Shown: piece by piece, positions 20,647-29,068 of the stretch
Position numbering within the stretch: position 1 is the first letter of the stretch
Layout: every line of letters starts with the position of its first letter
Virus record (IMG/VR): IMGVR_UViG_3300042554_001021
Span: 1-31,818 of that record
DNA from: a virus
Strand: one strand, 5' to 3'
Length of the DNA stretch: 31,818 bases
Translations under genes and position numbers: made by a program
The notes under the pieces: generated by a model
Told to the model about the DNA's origin: nothing
What the model saw: the letters and a program-made list of their open reading frames with translations, nothing else
The model's database searches: none

Positions 20647-21143
20647 TAGTTGCGTACCGTGTACGGATCACCCTCGGACACTCGAAACGTCACAATTACT
20701 GGAACTGCAATACCCTCATATCCACCATCAGACGTTGCTGTGATCTGTGGCCCGAAGTCTGCATTGATCGCATTGCCGTCGAACGTGTGCCAAGTGCCTG
20801 ATGTTCTGATTGCTTTGTGAATCGCAGCCTCTGCGACGTCTTCGTACAACTCAATCGGAGTAGAATCTTTTTCGCTCGGAGCGATATGAACACGCACAAG
20901 AAACGTTTGCTGATATGCGATCGCTGGGGGATTGCCCGGACAATCGAGGTTTTCAACTCGTGTCACTTCTCCACGTGTCAACACGATCAGACCATGAGCC
21001 GGTGTGTATGCTGCAAGCTTTGTTGGACGCACCACATCAACAAATGTAAACGCGTCGTTCGGTTCAGTGATCAGCGTTTCGAGACGTGCGAAAATCTCGT
21101 CAGAGATTTTTGTCACAACTGGCTTTTCAATAATCACCGACAT
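20646..21143 (-). CDS. tail terminator-like protein
   Basis: A 165-aa protein (EIFARLETLITEPNDAFTFV, AYQQTFLVRVHIAPSEKDST, ELYEDVAEAAIHKAIRTSG). The alternating beta/alpha pattern with the strand VRVHIAPS and a following long helix is that of lambda gpU-like terminators, which cap the tail tube. Order and size fit; the family link is by pattern only. Confidence 0.6.
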   Translation of the reverse strand: MSVIIEKPVVTKISDEIFARLETLITEPNDAFTFVDVVRPTKLAAYTPAHGLIVLTRGEVTRVENLDCPGNPPAIAYQQTFLVRVHIAPSEKDSTPIELYEDVAEAAIHKAIRTSGTWHTFDGNAINADFGPQITATSDGGYEGIAVPVIVTFRVSEGDPYTVRN

Positions 21144-21496
21144 ATCAACACCAACATTCCCTCGTCATGTTCCGTCAGCAACTGCACAGAGACCTTCCGA
21201 GCCGTTTCACCGATTCGAGGTGCCAGACTGATCTGATCGCCTCCCGTGTCGAGTTCGTCGCTACTGATTCCAGTCGTTGCGCTGTTCGCAACACGCACTT
21301 CAAATTCCGTCAGAATCTGCTCGTCCGGATTGAACGTAGCCACCTGATTGCGGGTGACGACAGCTTTGATTTCTCGCGGCTGTCGCACCGCATCAGTATG
21401 GAATCGATGCGGGTAGTATGTCACCGTTTCAGCGAAATGATCGCTGTTGAGAAACACTGTTCCCGCATCAGTTACAATCCGTCCTGCGAGACTCAT
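21134..21496 (-). CDS. head-tail connector (FII-like) protein
   Basis: A 120-aa protein (MSLAGRIVTDAGTVFLNSDHF, REIKAVVTRNQVATFNPDEQ, VSVQLLTEHDEGMLVLICR). The small, beta-rich composition and its place between decoration and tail-completion genes match the lambda gpFII group, which joins the head to the tail. The open frame continues upstream to 21688, but that part lies antisense-style over the preceding gene and is not used; the ATG at 21496 follows that gene's stop by one base. Confidence 0.6.
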   Translation of the reverse strand: MSLAGRIVTDAGTVFLNSDHFAETVTYYPHRFHTDAVRQPREIKAVVTRNQVATFNPDEQILTEFEVRVANSATTGISSDELDTGGDQISLAPRIGETARKVSVQLLTEHDEGMLVLICR

Positions 21497-21497
21497 A

Positions 21498-22166
21498 TCA
21501 ATTTCGCTTCGAAACGATCTTGATATAGTCGACAGAAAACGCATCGGTGTTGTTGTCCGACGTTTTCTGAATCTGGAAGTATGGCTGAAACCCTGCGGTG
21601 TAATTCGCCATCGTGAAAGTCGTAGACGCTGCCACTCGCACACCGTCGATATAAAATTTGACGTCTGACTTCCCGCCCGTGAAATCAATCACGAACTTGC
21701 GATAAACGCCGCTGACGAAACTGACTCCGGTGGCGACGTCGTCTCGGTCGGTGACCGCGTCATCTGTTTCGCAGACGATCGCGTTGCTGCCGATAATGCG
21801 AAACAACGCATGCGAAGCAATGTTATCAATTGCGTCGGCGCGGGCACTGGCCAAACCAAACGCGATCGAAGTTGTTGAGTCGCATGTACCACCCGTCTGA
21901 GCAGTAAACTTGACGCGAAATTCAGCCCGCTGAATCAGGTCAATGTCATAGTTCAGAATGTCGCTCGTGAAGACGCAACAATTCTGCACTTCCGTAGCTG
22001 ACGAGTTTGCAAGCGTCAGTTCACCATTGATTCCGCCGACTGTTGCGGTTGGTGTCGTCCCTGTAAGGACCAAATCCCACTGATCGCTTCCAACTGGCGA
22101 CGCGAGCACTGTTTGTGGCCCAAGAAAATCGTCATACCATTCCACGAAATCCTGAATACCAGCCAT
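21498..22166 (-). CDS. LamG/ConA-like fold protein, probable capsid decoration
   Basis: A 222-aa protein. The start at 22166 is chosen for AAAGGTGA five bases upstream; three codons earlier is a GTG. The C-terminal half (RKFVIDFTGGKSDVKFYIDG, FQPYFQIQKTSDNNTDAFSV, DYIKIV) shows the strand order of concanavalin/LamG jelly-roll domains, often used for sugar or surface binding. Placed just after the capsid gene, it is a candidate head decoration protein. It follows a hairpin that may lower its expression relative to the capsid gene. Confidence 0.62.
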   Translation of the reverse strand: MAGIQDFVEWYDDFLGPQTVLASPVGSDQWDLVLTGTTPTATVGGINGELTLANSSATEVQNCCVFTSDILNYDIDLIQRAEFRVKFTAQTGGTCDSTTSIAFGLASARADAIDNIASHALFRIIGSNAIVCETDDAVTDRDDVATGVSFVSGVYRKFVIDFTGGKSDVKFYIDGVRVAASTTFTMANYTAGFQPYFQIQKTSDNNTDAFSVDYIKIVSKRN

Positions 22167-22229
22167 AGTCTTCACCTTTCAAAACAACGGTCATCGCATT
22201 CCGCTACGTTGTGGAGATGCTTTCATAAA

Positions 22230-22255
22230 GCCGGCTGGCCGCACGACCAGCCGGC
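22230..22255 (-). terminator. hairpin after the capsid gene
   Basis: A perfect 9-bp stem, GCCGGCTGG / CCAGCCGGC, with an 8-base loop, followed on the minus strand by TTTAT. A partial terminator here would lower expression of the genes after the capsid gene, as capsid copies are needed in excess. Confidence 0.6.
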
Positions 22256-22276
22256 GGAGATCACGTCACAAGAGCA

Positions 22277-24484
22277 TTACGCTCCGTTGTGCTTGTACAG
22301 GCCGCGATAGTCGATCGGAGCAACTCCGAATGTCTGTCGCACCTTGTATTTGTACACGTCCTTGTCGAAGTCCCATTCGTTTTCGAGAACTGGGGATTGC
22401 TCACCTTCAAGGAAGGTGATTTCGACGGTGTCCACCTGACTATTGTTTGCAGCCAGATACCAAGCCGTTGAACTATTGGCGTCGAGCAGTGGCTCGACGA
22501 TCACCTTCAACGGTCGGTCTCCGTTCGGCCCGTAGATGTTTTTGGTGTTGCTGTTACCTGCAACGTTGCCACCCACTGACGGATCTGCAAATGAAGCCAT
22601 CAACTGTAATGCTGTTGCACTGAGTGCCGCAGGAACGATCAGGAAGGCCGGCTGAATGTTCAGAATTACGTCCGAACGCAGCCCCTTTTTCGTCATCATG
22701 CTGATGTATGCGGTGTTCAGAGTGGTGACACTCGGAGCACCTGCACCCGTCGCGAGATTTGCGTGTCCGCCGGCTGTCGTCTGTGCTGTCGCGTTAAACA
22801 AAGCTCCAGTGTCAGCCATTGTCGCATTGCTTGTCAGAACGCCATAGACGGCCTGATTCTGCATACGTCGACACGCTGCACCCTGCATTGCAGGAATGCG
22901 GCTGATTGCGTCAAGATCATCATTGACGACCGTTTCCCAAGTGATTGTGAACATGTTGCCGTACTTGTTGACCTTGTACGTTTCGCGAGCGTCGTTCATT
23001 GGTGCATCAGGATACGGATTGCCTTCTGGAACCATTTCTGGCGTCCCCATTTCGCTGAACCGGATGCGATTCAGGTTCTTGAAGTCCGCAGTTGTGCCGG
23101 CGTCACGAGCCCACATTGACCACGTGAACGGAGCTTCTTCGTACCCCGCGAGGAGGGTTTTGTTTGCTGCGTCCAGAAGCAGGTTCGAGAAACTGCCTGT
23201 GGTGTGGTACGCGTCACGCTGCACGCGATATCGATTGAGCGTTCCAGGGTGGCCCATCGCAACGAGTGCGATATCTTTTGGAGCCATTCGCCGAACGTCG
23301 CAGCCGAGCTTTTCAACGTACATTTCAGCAACTCGGCCCAACTTCATGTTCACGAAATCTTCGTGACCTGCAGCCAGTTTTGCAGACGCCTGACTGCGAA
23401 TGCCGCCCTGACGGAAGGTACGGACAACGAGACCGTCTCGCATTGCTGCGAACATCTTGTCATCAGCGGATTCTGTCACAGTTGCGGACATGCCGGCGGT
23501 CTGGCCGATTGGTTTGGTTGCCATTCTTTCGAGAATCCTTGTACGAGCGGTGTTGAGATCAACGCCGCCATCACAGAGCTGGTCGGCAAAGGAACGTTCG
23601 ATTTTGTGAGTCGTGCAAAGTGCGTGGATCTCTTTCCGTCGCTGCGAATCCTTATTGAGCGCCCGGACGATTGCTTCTTCCACTTTCTTTGCTTCCTCTT
23701 CCTTCGTTGCGCCGTCCATGTTTTCGACGATGTCTTCTTTCTCTTTCTCAGGCTCAGTCATGCCTTCCATCTTCTTGATTGGTTCTTCTGGTTTCGGCTT
23801 TTCACCCGGATTCATCTTGCCGACAACCCACGCCAAAACCTGATTTGGATCCGTCATTCCGTCTGGGAGCCCCATTGCTGTGAGCTGGCCCAATAGCGCC
23901 TCGTCCATTCTGGTTACCTTTCTTTCGAGGTCTGTATAGGACCTGCGTACAGTTGAAAGCTCGTCTGCACCTGTGGTGCAAATCGAAGCGTTATGAGGCT
24001 GCCATCTCACATGGATGACAGCAGGACCTTCTACAGTCACACCGCGTTTTGTGGTGTATGACTGCCCGTGTGGGACAAACATTGATTCAAGTGGCTCAGC
24101 GGTGATTGAAAAATCAGTGATGTGGCCTTCATTCATTCGCGTACAGATCGCTTGCGATTCTGCGTCTGACGCAAAGTACGGCTTGCCGTGAAGTTCGCCG
24201 TCTCGGATTTCAAGATCACGAATGCTGCCGAAAATGTTTCTGACAGTGCGATCGTCGTGAGAATCGACAATAGGAAACTGCTGCTGTCCCTTTCGCAGAA
24301 CCATGCCTTCCATCAGCAACACTTCATTAATGACATAGCCGCGATCTTCGTCGTATCGCCGAACGGGTGTTTCCGTGGCGACGACAACGTCGGACACACC
24401 GCTATTCATGCCGACGGATCGCATGACGACGCGTTCGTGTTTGGATGGTGGCAGTTTTCCTTTTTTACGTGTCATCGTCGTCAT
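22277..24484 (-). CDS. prohead protease-major capsid protein fusion
   Basis: A 735-aa fusion. Residues 1-200 are an HK97-type S78 serine protease: FPIVDSHDDRTVRNIFGSI with the catalytic His near 76, and EGHITDFSITAEP with the catalytic Ser near 126. Residues 200-330 are an acidic, Glu/Lys-rich scaffold-like segment. From about 370 on is the major capsid protein (YVEKLGCDVRRMAPKDIAL, FTITWETVVNDDLDAISRIP, KVIVEPLLDANSSTAWYLAA). The protease removes the scaffold and releases the capsid part. The start is taken as ATG 24484, overlapping the portal end; 24475 is possible. Confidence 0.85.
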   Translation of the reverse strand: MTTMTRKKGKLPPSKHERVVMRSVGMNSGVSDVVVATETPVRRYDEDRGYVINEVLLMEGMVLRKGQQQFPIVDSHDDRTVRNIFGSIRDLEIRDGELHGKPYFASDAESQAICTRMNEGHITDFSITAEPLESMFVPHGQSYTTKRGVTVEGPAVIHVRWQPHNASICTTGADELSTVRRSYTDLERKVTRMDEALLGQLTAMGLPDGMTDPNQVLAWVVGKMNPGEKPKPEEPIKKMEGMTEPEKEKEDIVENMDGATKEEEAKKVEEAIVRALNKDSQRRKEIHALCTTHKIERSFADQLCDGGVDLNTARTRILERMATKPIGQTAGMSATVTESADDKMFAAMRDGLVVRTFRQGGIRSQASAKLAAGHEDFVNMKLGRVAEMYVEKLGCDVRRMAPKDIALVAMGHPGTLNRYRVQRDAYHTTGSFSNLLLDAANKTLLAGYEEAPFTWSMWARDAGTTADFKNLNRIRFSEMGTPEMVPEGNPYPDAPMNDARETYKVNKYGNMFTITWETVVNDDLDAISRIPAMQGAACRRMQNQAVYGVLTSNATMADTGALFNATAQTTAGGHANLATGAGAPSVTTLNTAYISMMTKKGLRSDVILNIQPAFLIVPAALSATALQLMASFADPSVGGNVAGNSNTKNIYGPNGDRPLKVIVEPLLDANSSTAWYLAANNSQVDTVEITFLEGEQSPVLENEWDFDKDVYKYKVRQTFGVAPIDYRGLYKHNGA

Positions 24485-27041
24485 CCGTCTTGGCAGCACT
24501 CTCCTCAGCCGCTTTTGCCTTTGCGTCTTTTGCGTCACGTGACGCAATTAACTTTGCCAGTTTTTCTGCACGCTTTTGCAGAACACGCTTTGCCTGTGCT
24601 TCGTTTTTGAATTCGCCTGCTTTTGGCTTGGACATGAAATCCGGCTCGTCCAAACTTATTGGCCCGTCATCCATGTAATGCGTCAGACCGTCGCTATCAG
24701 TGACATTCAATTGCCCATGGAACCCACCGAAACCATCGTGATAAATTTCAACGCCTACTTCTTTTCCGTGTGCAGAAATGGTGTCTGTATCAGACAGTTT
24801 TCCGAGATTTTTTGCGTTGCCTGAGATGGTCGATACGATGCGATCAGCTTCGCGTTCAGCGGCGGCTGTGGAATTAACCTTAGTTTCCTTGACTACCTCA
24901 CCATTTACTCTGACTTCAAATTGAACGGCGTCATCGATGACTTTGCCGTGTTGCTCTCCGAAATCCACTTCCTTGTCTTCTGACTTCTTAACAACAACGG
25001 TGACGTCACCGATTTCCGTTTTTGTCTTGTTGACGACTTCTCCTACTTTTGGACGTCCGGGAAATCGTCTGTCCTCAACCTTGGCGCTTTTTTTTTCACC
25101 GTTCGACGCGTTAGACGTTTTGTCAGCGTCTATCGTCTTTCCTTCGGGGCCTGTCTTGGCAACGCCGTCTTCAATGTATAACGGTGATCCATCTTCTGTG
25201 GACACCCACTTGCCACGGCGTAGCAGTGACCGCTTAATCGCTTGGATTTCGGGTGTTTGATCCAAATCTGTGTCAACAGAGCCATCAGCAGCATCGGTAA
25301 TGAGCATCTGTGCTGTGGCTTCCGTTAGCCCAAGCGACTGCAGGAATACTTTTGTTTTGGTTTCACTGGCTGTGCCTGCAATGAATTCGGCAAGAATATC
25401 TTCGATGGCTTTTCGGTTTCGCTGCCACTGCATGCGGGACATGTCCGACATTTCACCCGCTGGCGCTGGTTGCCCATTTGGCATTGCAGACTGTGCTGCC
25501 AGTTGCTGACCTTCAGCCTGAGTTGCGTCGACTTGAGCCATATCAGCAGTCACGAGTCCTAACTGTCGTTTCAGTTTTTCTTCTTTGGCTCGCTGATAAA
25601 ACACGTTCCGCCAGTTCTTACCACGCTGACCGAGCTCGTCTTGATATGTACTCTGGAAGGAGGTCAAAGCAGCGTCAGACGCAGCCTGCTCACTCTGCGG
25701 GTCAACCCATTCCCATGCTGGAGTCTGCCACTCGACAGCGGTTGCGGCTCTACGATCTTCAAGCACTTCGGACATTGACGAAAACCCATCAACGCCAGCG
25801 GTTGCCGCCTGCTCACAAAACCGATCCCAGATAGGTTGGCAGCAATGCTGCACCATGTATTTTTGCCATCGACGGAACCGGCGACGGTCTTCGAGCATGC
25901 TGGTACGACTGCTACTGTAACTCGTGCCGCTGTAATTTCTGGAAACAACTTCGTAACTCAGGCCAGTGCCTACTGAGATTCCGCGAAGCATCAGGTTGAT
26001 CCACGGCTCTGACGCTGAGTTTGGACGACCCGGATTGATTGATTCAACGGATTCGCCAGGTTGAAGCCGAACGACCATTGCAGGTTCGAGATACTCAAAC
26101 TGATTGCCGTTAGTGTCCGTCGTTTCATCATCTGTCGACGGCATTAGCCCGGAACCAGCTCTGCCGGTTGTTGTGATTGCCACTCCGAAACATGACGCCA
26201 CAGCAGACGCCTGAATCTCATTGTCGACGTAAACGCCAAGGTCCCGCAGCCACGACATCACAGGCGCGAACCACGACACGCCACGGCTCTGGCCGATACG
26301 ATCCATGCGATACAGGTGCAGGATGTTTTTTGCGTCGACTCGTACCGGTTCCTGTCGACCCTGTGAATAAGGTCCGTTTGGATGCTCCGGATAGATCCAA
26401 TACGCAAGAGGTTTTCCGAGTTCGTCGAGTTCGACGCCGCGTGTAATGCGGTTGCCGTCAGTGCTACGAACCTTGTACGTGTCTTTTTCGTTGGCGAGCC
26501 GATCGGCTTCGATCAGTTCAATAGCGAGCGGGACGGGCCGATAGATTCCGCGATACTTTTCGGACGGTGTATTCACAAGGTGAATCAGCACCTCACCGGC
26601 TTCGACCATTTCCCGCTGTGCAAGCTGCTGGATTTCAGCAAAGCTCAAACGCCCGTTGACATCGCAGACTTCGCACCATTCCAACCACACTTTATCTCGG
26701 AGTTCGTTGACGTCCTCAATGTCCGTGCCTTCAGGCGTTTCCACCTGACTCTGAGCGGTGATTCCGCTACCTACAACGGAACTGACAATTGTGTCAACGA
26801 CGCCCCATGCATAGGCGTTGTCTCGCACGAGAGCCCGTGACCATGCCCGAAGAGCATCAGCCCCGAATGGGCCAAGCAGCTCGCTGTCAGCAGATTGGTT
26901 TTTCGGCTTTTTGTTATTGGTGAGCCGATTCGCCTCAGCGCCCGAGTACATACGCTCAAGGGTTCGGCGTTGCTGAGTTCGTCGCACACCAGCGGCCGGT
27001 GAAAACATTCCGACAATCCGGTCGATTGCAGAGCCGATCAT
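24465..27041 (-). CDS. portal protein (lambda family) with C-terminal extension
   Basis: An 858-aa protein. Residues 1-500 are a lambda-type portal: AWSRALVRDNAYAWGVVDTI, KVWLEWCEVCDVNGRLSFAE, KNILHLYRMDRIGQSRGVSW, a dodecamer at the head vertex through which DNA enters. The remainder to residue 858 is unusual: repeated charged segments (KTKTEIGDVTVVVKKSEDKE, EVKETKVNSTAAAEREADR) and a TM-free helical tail (AKAKAAEESAAKTDDDDDT). The usual portal length is about 500-550 aa, so about 300 residues are extra. The ATG overlaps the gpW-like gene. Confidence 0.85.
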   Translation of the reverse strand: MIGSAIDRIVGMFSPAAGVRRTQQRRTLERMYSGAEANRLTNNKKPKNQSADSELLGPFGADALRAWSRALVRDNAYAWGVVDTIVSSVVGSGITAQSQVETPEGTDIEDVNELRDKVWLEWCEVCDVNGRLSFAEIQQLAQREMVEAGEVLIHLVNTPSEKYRGIYRPVPLAIELIEADRLANEKDTYKVRSTDGNRITRGVELDELGKPLAYWIYPEHPNGPYSQGRQEPVRVDAKNILHLYRMDRIGQSRGVSWFAPVMSWLRDLGVYVDNEIQASAVASCFGVAITTTGRAGSGLMPSTDDETTDTNGNQFEYLEPAMVVRLQPGESVESINPGRPNSASEPWINLMLRGISVGTGLSYEVVSRNYSGTSYSSSRTSMLEDRRRFRRWQKYMVQHCCQPIWDRFCEQAATAGVDGFSSMSEVLEDRRAATAVEWQTPAWEWVDPQSEQAASDAALTSFQSTYQDELGQRGKNWRNVFYQRAKEEKLKRQLGLVTADMAQVDATQAEGQQLAAQSAMPNGQPAPAGEMSDMSRMQWQRNRKAIEDILAEFIAGTASETKTKVFLQSLGLTEATAQMLITDAADGSVDTDLDQTPEIQAIKRSLLRRGKWVSTEDGSPLYIEDGVAKTGPEGKTIDADKTSNASNGEKKSAKVEDRRFPGRPKVGEVVNKTKTEIGDVTVVVKKSEDKEVDFGEQHGKVIDDAVQFEVRVNGEVVKETKVNSTAAAEREADRIVSTISGNAKNLGKLSDTDTISAHGKEVGVEIYHDGFGGFHGQLNVTDSDGLTHYMDDGPISLDEPDFMSKPKAGEFKNEAQAKRVLQKRAEKLAKLIASRDAKDAKAKAAEESAAKTDDDDDT

Positions 27042-27253
27042 CGACTGGTCCTCTGCATTTTGGCGAGTCGAAACATCCCGCCGCCAGATTCACGGTCGAC
27101 CTGCGTTTGCAACATGTTTCGCTGCTCGAACAGCGTGTTGAGATCCAACGCTGTGACTGTGCGAGACCCGATTGAGTACGACGACGCCCCGCCGGTGAGC
27201 AGTGCTTCTATCGCTGCGTCGATCTGTGCCAGTAGTGAAGACGCTGTTGCCAT
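27038..27253 (-). CDS. gpW-like head-tail joining protein, 71 aa
   Basis: Small helical-strand-helical protein (SLLAQIDAAIEALLTGGASS, YSIGSRTVTALDLNTLFEQR), the length and order of lambda gpW, which joins portal and tail. Located directly before the portal gene, as in lambda. It begins after an inverted repeat (CACACAG/CTGTGTG, 27255-27278) that may end transcription or bind a regulator. Confidence 0.75.
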   Translation of the reverse strand: MATASSLLAQIDAAIEALLTGGASSYSIGSRTVTALDLNTLFEQRNMLQTQVDRESGGGMFRLAKMQRTSR

Positions 27254-27254
27254 G

Positions 27255-27278
27255 TCACACAGTTTCGCGTCTGTGTGA
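27255..27278. other. 7-bp inverted repeat in the gpW-moron intergenic region
   Basis: CACACAG and CTGTGTG face each other around TTTCGCGT, just upstream of both the gpW-like gene (minus) and the moron promoter (plus). It could serve as operator or as a transcript-end hairpin; function is inference. Confidence 0.4.
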
Positions 27279-27283
27279 TCCGT

Positions 27284-27312
27284 TTGGCAAAACTCAACGT
27301 TCTACGTATGCT
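27284..27312 (+). promoter_or_regulatory. moron promoter
   Basis: TTGGCA, 17-base spacer, TATGCT, 39 bases before the moron start. CTACG / CGTAG flank the -10 box as a short dyad. Confidence 0.7.
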
Positions 27313-27350
27313 ATGGCGTAGCAATGCACATTTTTCAGGAGCTCACTGCA

Positions 27351-27560
27351 ATGTCAAAGACAGTCGCGGGATTTATGGTCACGTTCGGGCCGCTGCTTGC
27401 ATGGTTTGGTGGAGAGTTTTCAGCAAAGGCGAACAACGCCGCCTCGACACCAGATACAGACTGGTATTACTCAATCAAGAATGGAATCGGCGTGATTCTG
27501 ATTTTGATTGGTTTGGGGATGTTCTTTTTTGGGGCAAAGCGGTTTGCAAGCGGAAAATAA
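27351..27560 (+). CDS. two-span membrane protein on the opposite strand (moron)
   Basis: A 69-aa protein transcribed against the late operon. The ATG at 27351 has AGGAG upstream (spacer nine); an ATG at 27324 lies in frame but without binding site. Two hydrophobic segments: FMVTFGPLLAWFGGEF (about residues 7-22) and IGVILILIGLGMFFFGAKRF (about 46-65), with a basic end, so two membrane spans are likely. It has its own promoter and a strong terminator, the definition of a moron. It may be a holin or a superinfection-exclusion protein; no direct evidence for either. Confidence 0.78.
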   Translation: MSKTVAGFMVTFGPLLAWFGGEFSAKANNAASTPDTDWYYSIKNGIGVILILIGLGMFFFGAKRFASGK

Positions 27561-27592
27561 AAAAGGCGACTGATGTGAGTCAGTCGCCTTTT
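27561..27592. terminator. bidirectional intrinsic terminator
   Basis: AAAAGGCGACTGA / TCAGTCGCCTTTT with a six-base loop: perfect 13-bp stem with T tract on the plus strand and, read on the minus strand, also T rich. It ends the moron transcript and would also stop minus-strand transcripts from the two genes to the right. Confidence 0.88.
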
Positions 27593-27599
27593 ATTGTGT

Positions 27600-27668
27600 T
27601 GTCAAGTCTTGCCTGGTCTCATCCTGTCATGTCCGGTCATGTTCCGTCGAGTCGTGTCTGGTCCAGTT
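27600..27668. repeat. pentanucleotide GTCNN repeat, block A
   Basis: About 14 consecutive five-base units, most of them GTCNN (GTCAA GTCTT ... GTCGA GTCGT GTCTG), directly 3' of the 161-aa gene. Degenerate in the last two bases of each unit. See block B. Confidence 0.75.
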
Positions 27669-27672
27669 ATTT

Positions 27673-28158
27673 TCACCCGCCAAACAGTTTCAACGTCTCG
27701 CCGATTGCCATCTGATGTGAAACGTCTTTGACTGCGGTTTCGATTTTCTTCGTTGCCTTCGTTGTGCTGAACAACTCGACCGCACCGAGTTGTGCAGACA
27801 TCGTCAGATGTTTCTTCTTTCCCTCGTCAGTCAGCCGGTCAAAAGGGATATGTTGCAGATGCACCAGCCCGCGACGTGCAGCCTTCTTTGCCCGTGTTCG
27901 ATAGTGTTCGGAGGCGTTGACGGCCTGCTCTGAATCAAGCCGTAGATATCCCTGATTTGCCACGCAGTCAAAGAAAATAGATTCCCTGACGAGCGTGTGC
28001 CGTGCTGAATTTACGTTGCTTCGGCAGAACTCGATAACGTTCCGGCCCAGAAGTTTCGACAGCTCATCGTATGTCACCAACTCACCGACTTGAGTATTCC
28101 TCAAACGGTTTTCAATGATCGCTGTATCCGCTGATTTTGCAAATCTTCCGTTTTCCAT
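27673..28158 (-). CDS. hypothetical protein, 161 aa (winged-helix-like start)
   Basis: Between two pentamer-repeat blocks and two terminators. The N-terminal part (VGELVTYDELSKLLGRNV, then VNSARHTLVRESIFFDCVAN) resembles a winged helix or small helical domain, and a Lys-rich C-terminus follows (KKKHLTMSAQLGAVELFSTT, KATKKIETAVKDV). No family recognised. It is transcribed after the 188-aa gene. The gene may be phage-related accessory cargo. Confidence 0.65.
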   Translation of the reverse strand: MENGRFAKSADTAIIENRLRNTQVGELVTYDELSKLLGRNVIEFCRSNVNSARHTLVRESIFFDCVANQGYLRLDSEQAVNASEHYRTRAKKAARRGLVHLQHIPFDRLTDEGKKKHLTMSAQLGAVELFSTTKATKKIETAVKDVSHQMAIGETLKLFGG

Positions 28159-28192
28159 ATTGAGTGATCTCCGTTGAGTAAGTAAATAAGTT

Positions 28193-28378
28193 ACGTCGAG
28201 TCGTGTCGAATAGCGTCAAATAGCGTCGAATCGAGTCGTGTCGCGTCGCGTCGTGATATCCCGCGTGCCACCAATTGAAAAGTCTTGTCTTGTCATGTCC
28301 AGTCCAGTCCAGTCCGGTCAAGTCGAGTCGTGTCAATTCCTGTCCAGTCCAGTCCAGTCCGGTCAAGTCGCGTCTCGT
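28193..28378. repeat. pentanucleotide GTCNN repeat, block B
   Basis: Two stretches of five-base units (28193-28252 and 28280-28376) with GTC every fifth base. A 29-base unit occurs twice exactly, at 28297-28325 and 28342-28370, 45 bases apart (nine pentamers). No gene is called within it; the open frames across it are artefacts of the repeat. Confidence 0.85.
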
Positions 28379-28945
28379 TTACTCCACAACAGAAAACCGA
28401 CCTGCAACGCCACCGTTTTCGACTCGCATTGAACCGAACCCGATGAACTTGCCAGCTTCTTCCAAGTGCTTCCGCACCACATCCTCAGTCAGGCGATTAT
28501 CAAAACACAGAATCTCCACAGTCGTGAACCACTTCGACAGCTGCGGAAAAATCCGCATCACTCGTTTTCCGCTTCCACGTTTGCCGTCCGATGGAACGAA
28601 CATCGAAATCGGTTTAACGTCCGCAATGGTGATTGCACCGCCGGAAGCGTTTGTCAGCAGCAGGTTGTCATTGATCATGATTCCCTGACGGAACAGTTTC
28701 GTGTAGGTGGCCTTGCCCGTCAGTTTCATGTTCAACCGACTGCCCGCAGCCTCCAGTGCGTTTTTCAGCGCGAACGGCTGAACGAACACCTGACCATCAT
28801 CAGCCTGATGCACTTTCAGTTGCCATGTTCGCTCCTCGAACTGTTCATGTGTTTCGTCGCTGTTCTTCTTTTCGAAGACAGGCTTGCCAAAAAAAATCGG
28901 GGCAGCAGACTCCAGCCGAAAACTCAAATTTGTGACACTTGACAT
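28379..28945 (-). CDS. hypothetical protein, 188 aa
   Basis: GGAG precedes the ATG at 28945. It has a strand-rich start (NLSFRLESAAPIFFGKPVFEK), then VFVQPFALKNALEAAGSRLN, a strand-helix middle and a C-terminus KFIGFGSMRVENGGVAGRFSV that recurs in phage proteins I remember without a name. No catalytic motif seen. It lies directly after a leader that contains a terminator hairpin, so its expression may be conditional. Confidence 0.7.
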   Translation of the reverse strand: MSSVTNLSFRLESAAPIFFGKPVFEKKNSDETHEQFEERTWQLKVHQADDGQVFVQPFALKNALEAAGSRLNMKLTGKATYTKLFRQGIMINDNLLLTNASGGAITIADVKPISMFVPSDGKRGSGKRVMRIFPQLSKWFTTVEILCFDNRLTEDVVRKHLEEAGKFIGFGSMRVENGGVAGRFSVVE

Positions 28946-28965
28946 ATCTGACACTCCACGAAAAA

Positions 28966-29004
28966 ACCCGCAGTCAAACGCTGCTAGACGTCTGACGCGG
29001 GCTG
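28966..29004 (-). terminator. terminator hairpin in the leader of the 188-aa gene
   Basis: On the minus strand CCCGCGTCA pairs with TGACTGCGGG (one A bulge), then TTTTTT. The loop holds CTAGCAG, complementary to CTGCTAG earlier in the leader (29046-29052), so an antiterminator pairing is possible. A UUCG-type hairpin (GAGCTTCGGCTC) lies between. Confidence 0.72.
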
Positions 29005-29068
29005 ATCAATGAGCCGAAGCTCATAAAATCCAAGTTGTGACGACAGCTAGCAGACTGCCGGTGCGGGA

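Noticed and set aside
21497-21688. N-terminal extension of the FII-like connector gene
   Set aside because: These 64 codons lie over the end of the LamG-like gene in another frame; the ATG at 21496 right after its stop is the natural start.
27275-27715. 146-aa plus-strand ORF
   Set aside because: It runs in another frame over the moron, its terminator and the pentamer block; the moron frame has the better binding site and hydrophobic segments.
28112-28366. 84-aa minus-strand ORF with repeated LTGLDWTG
   Set aside because: It is the translation of the pentamer repeat block and has no binding site or folded-domain look; five-base repeats keep frames open by chance.
28193-28378. Possible CRISPR array
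   Set aside because: Repeat unit is five bases with no unique spacers of constant length and no cas genes.
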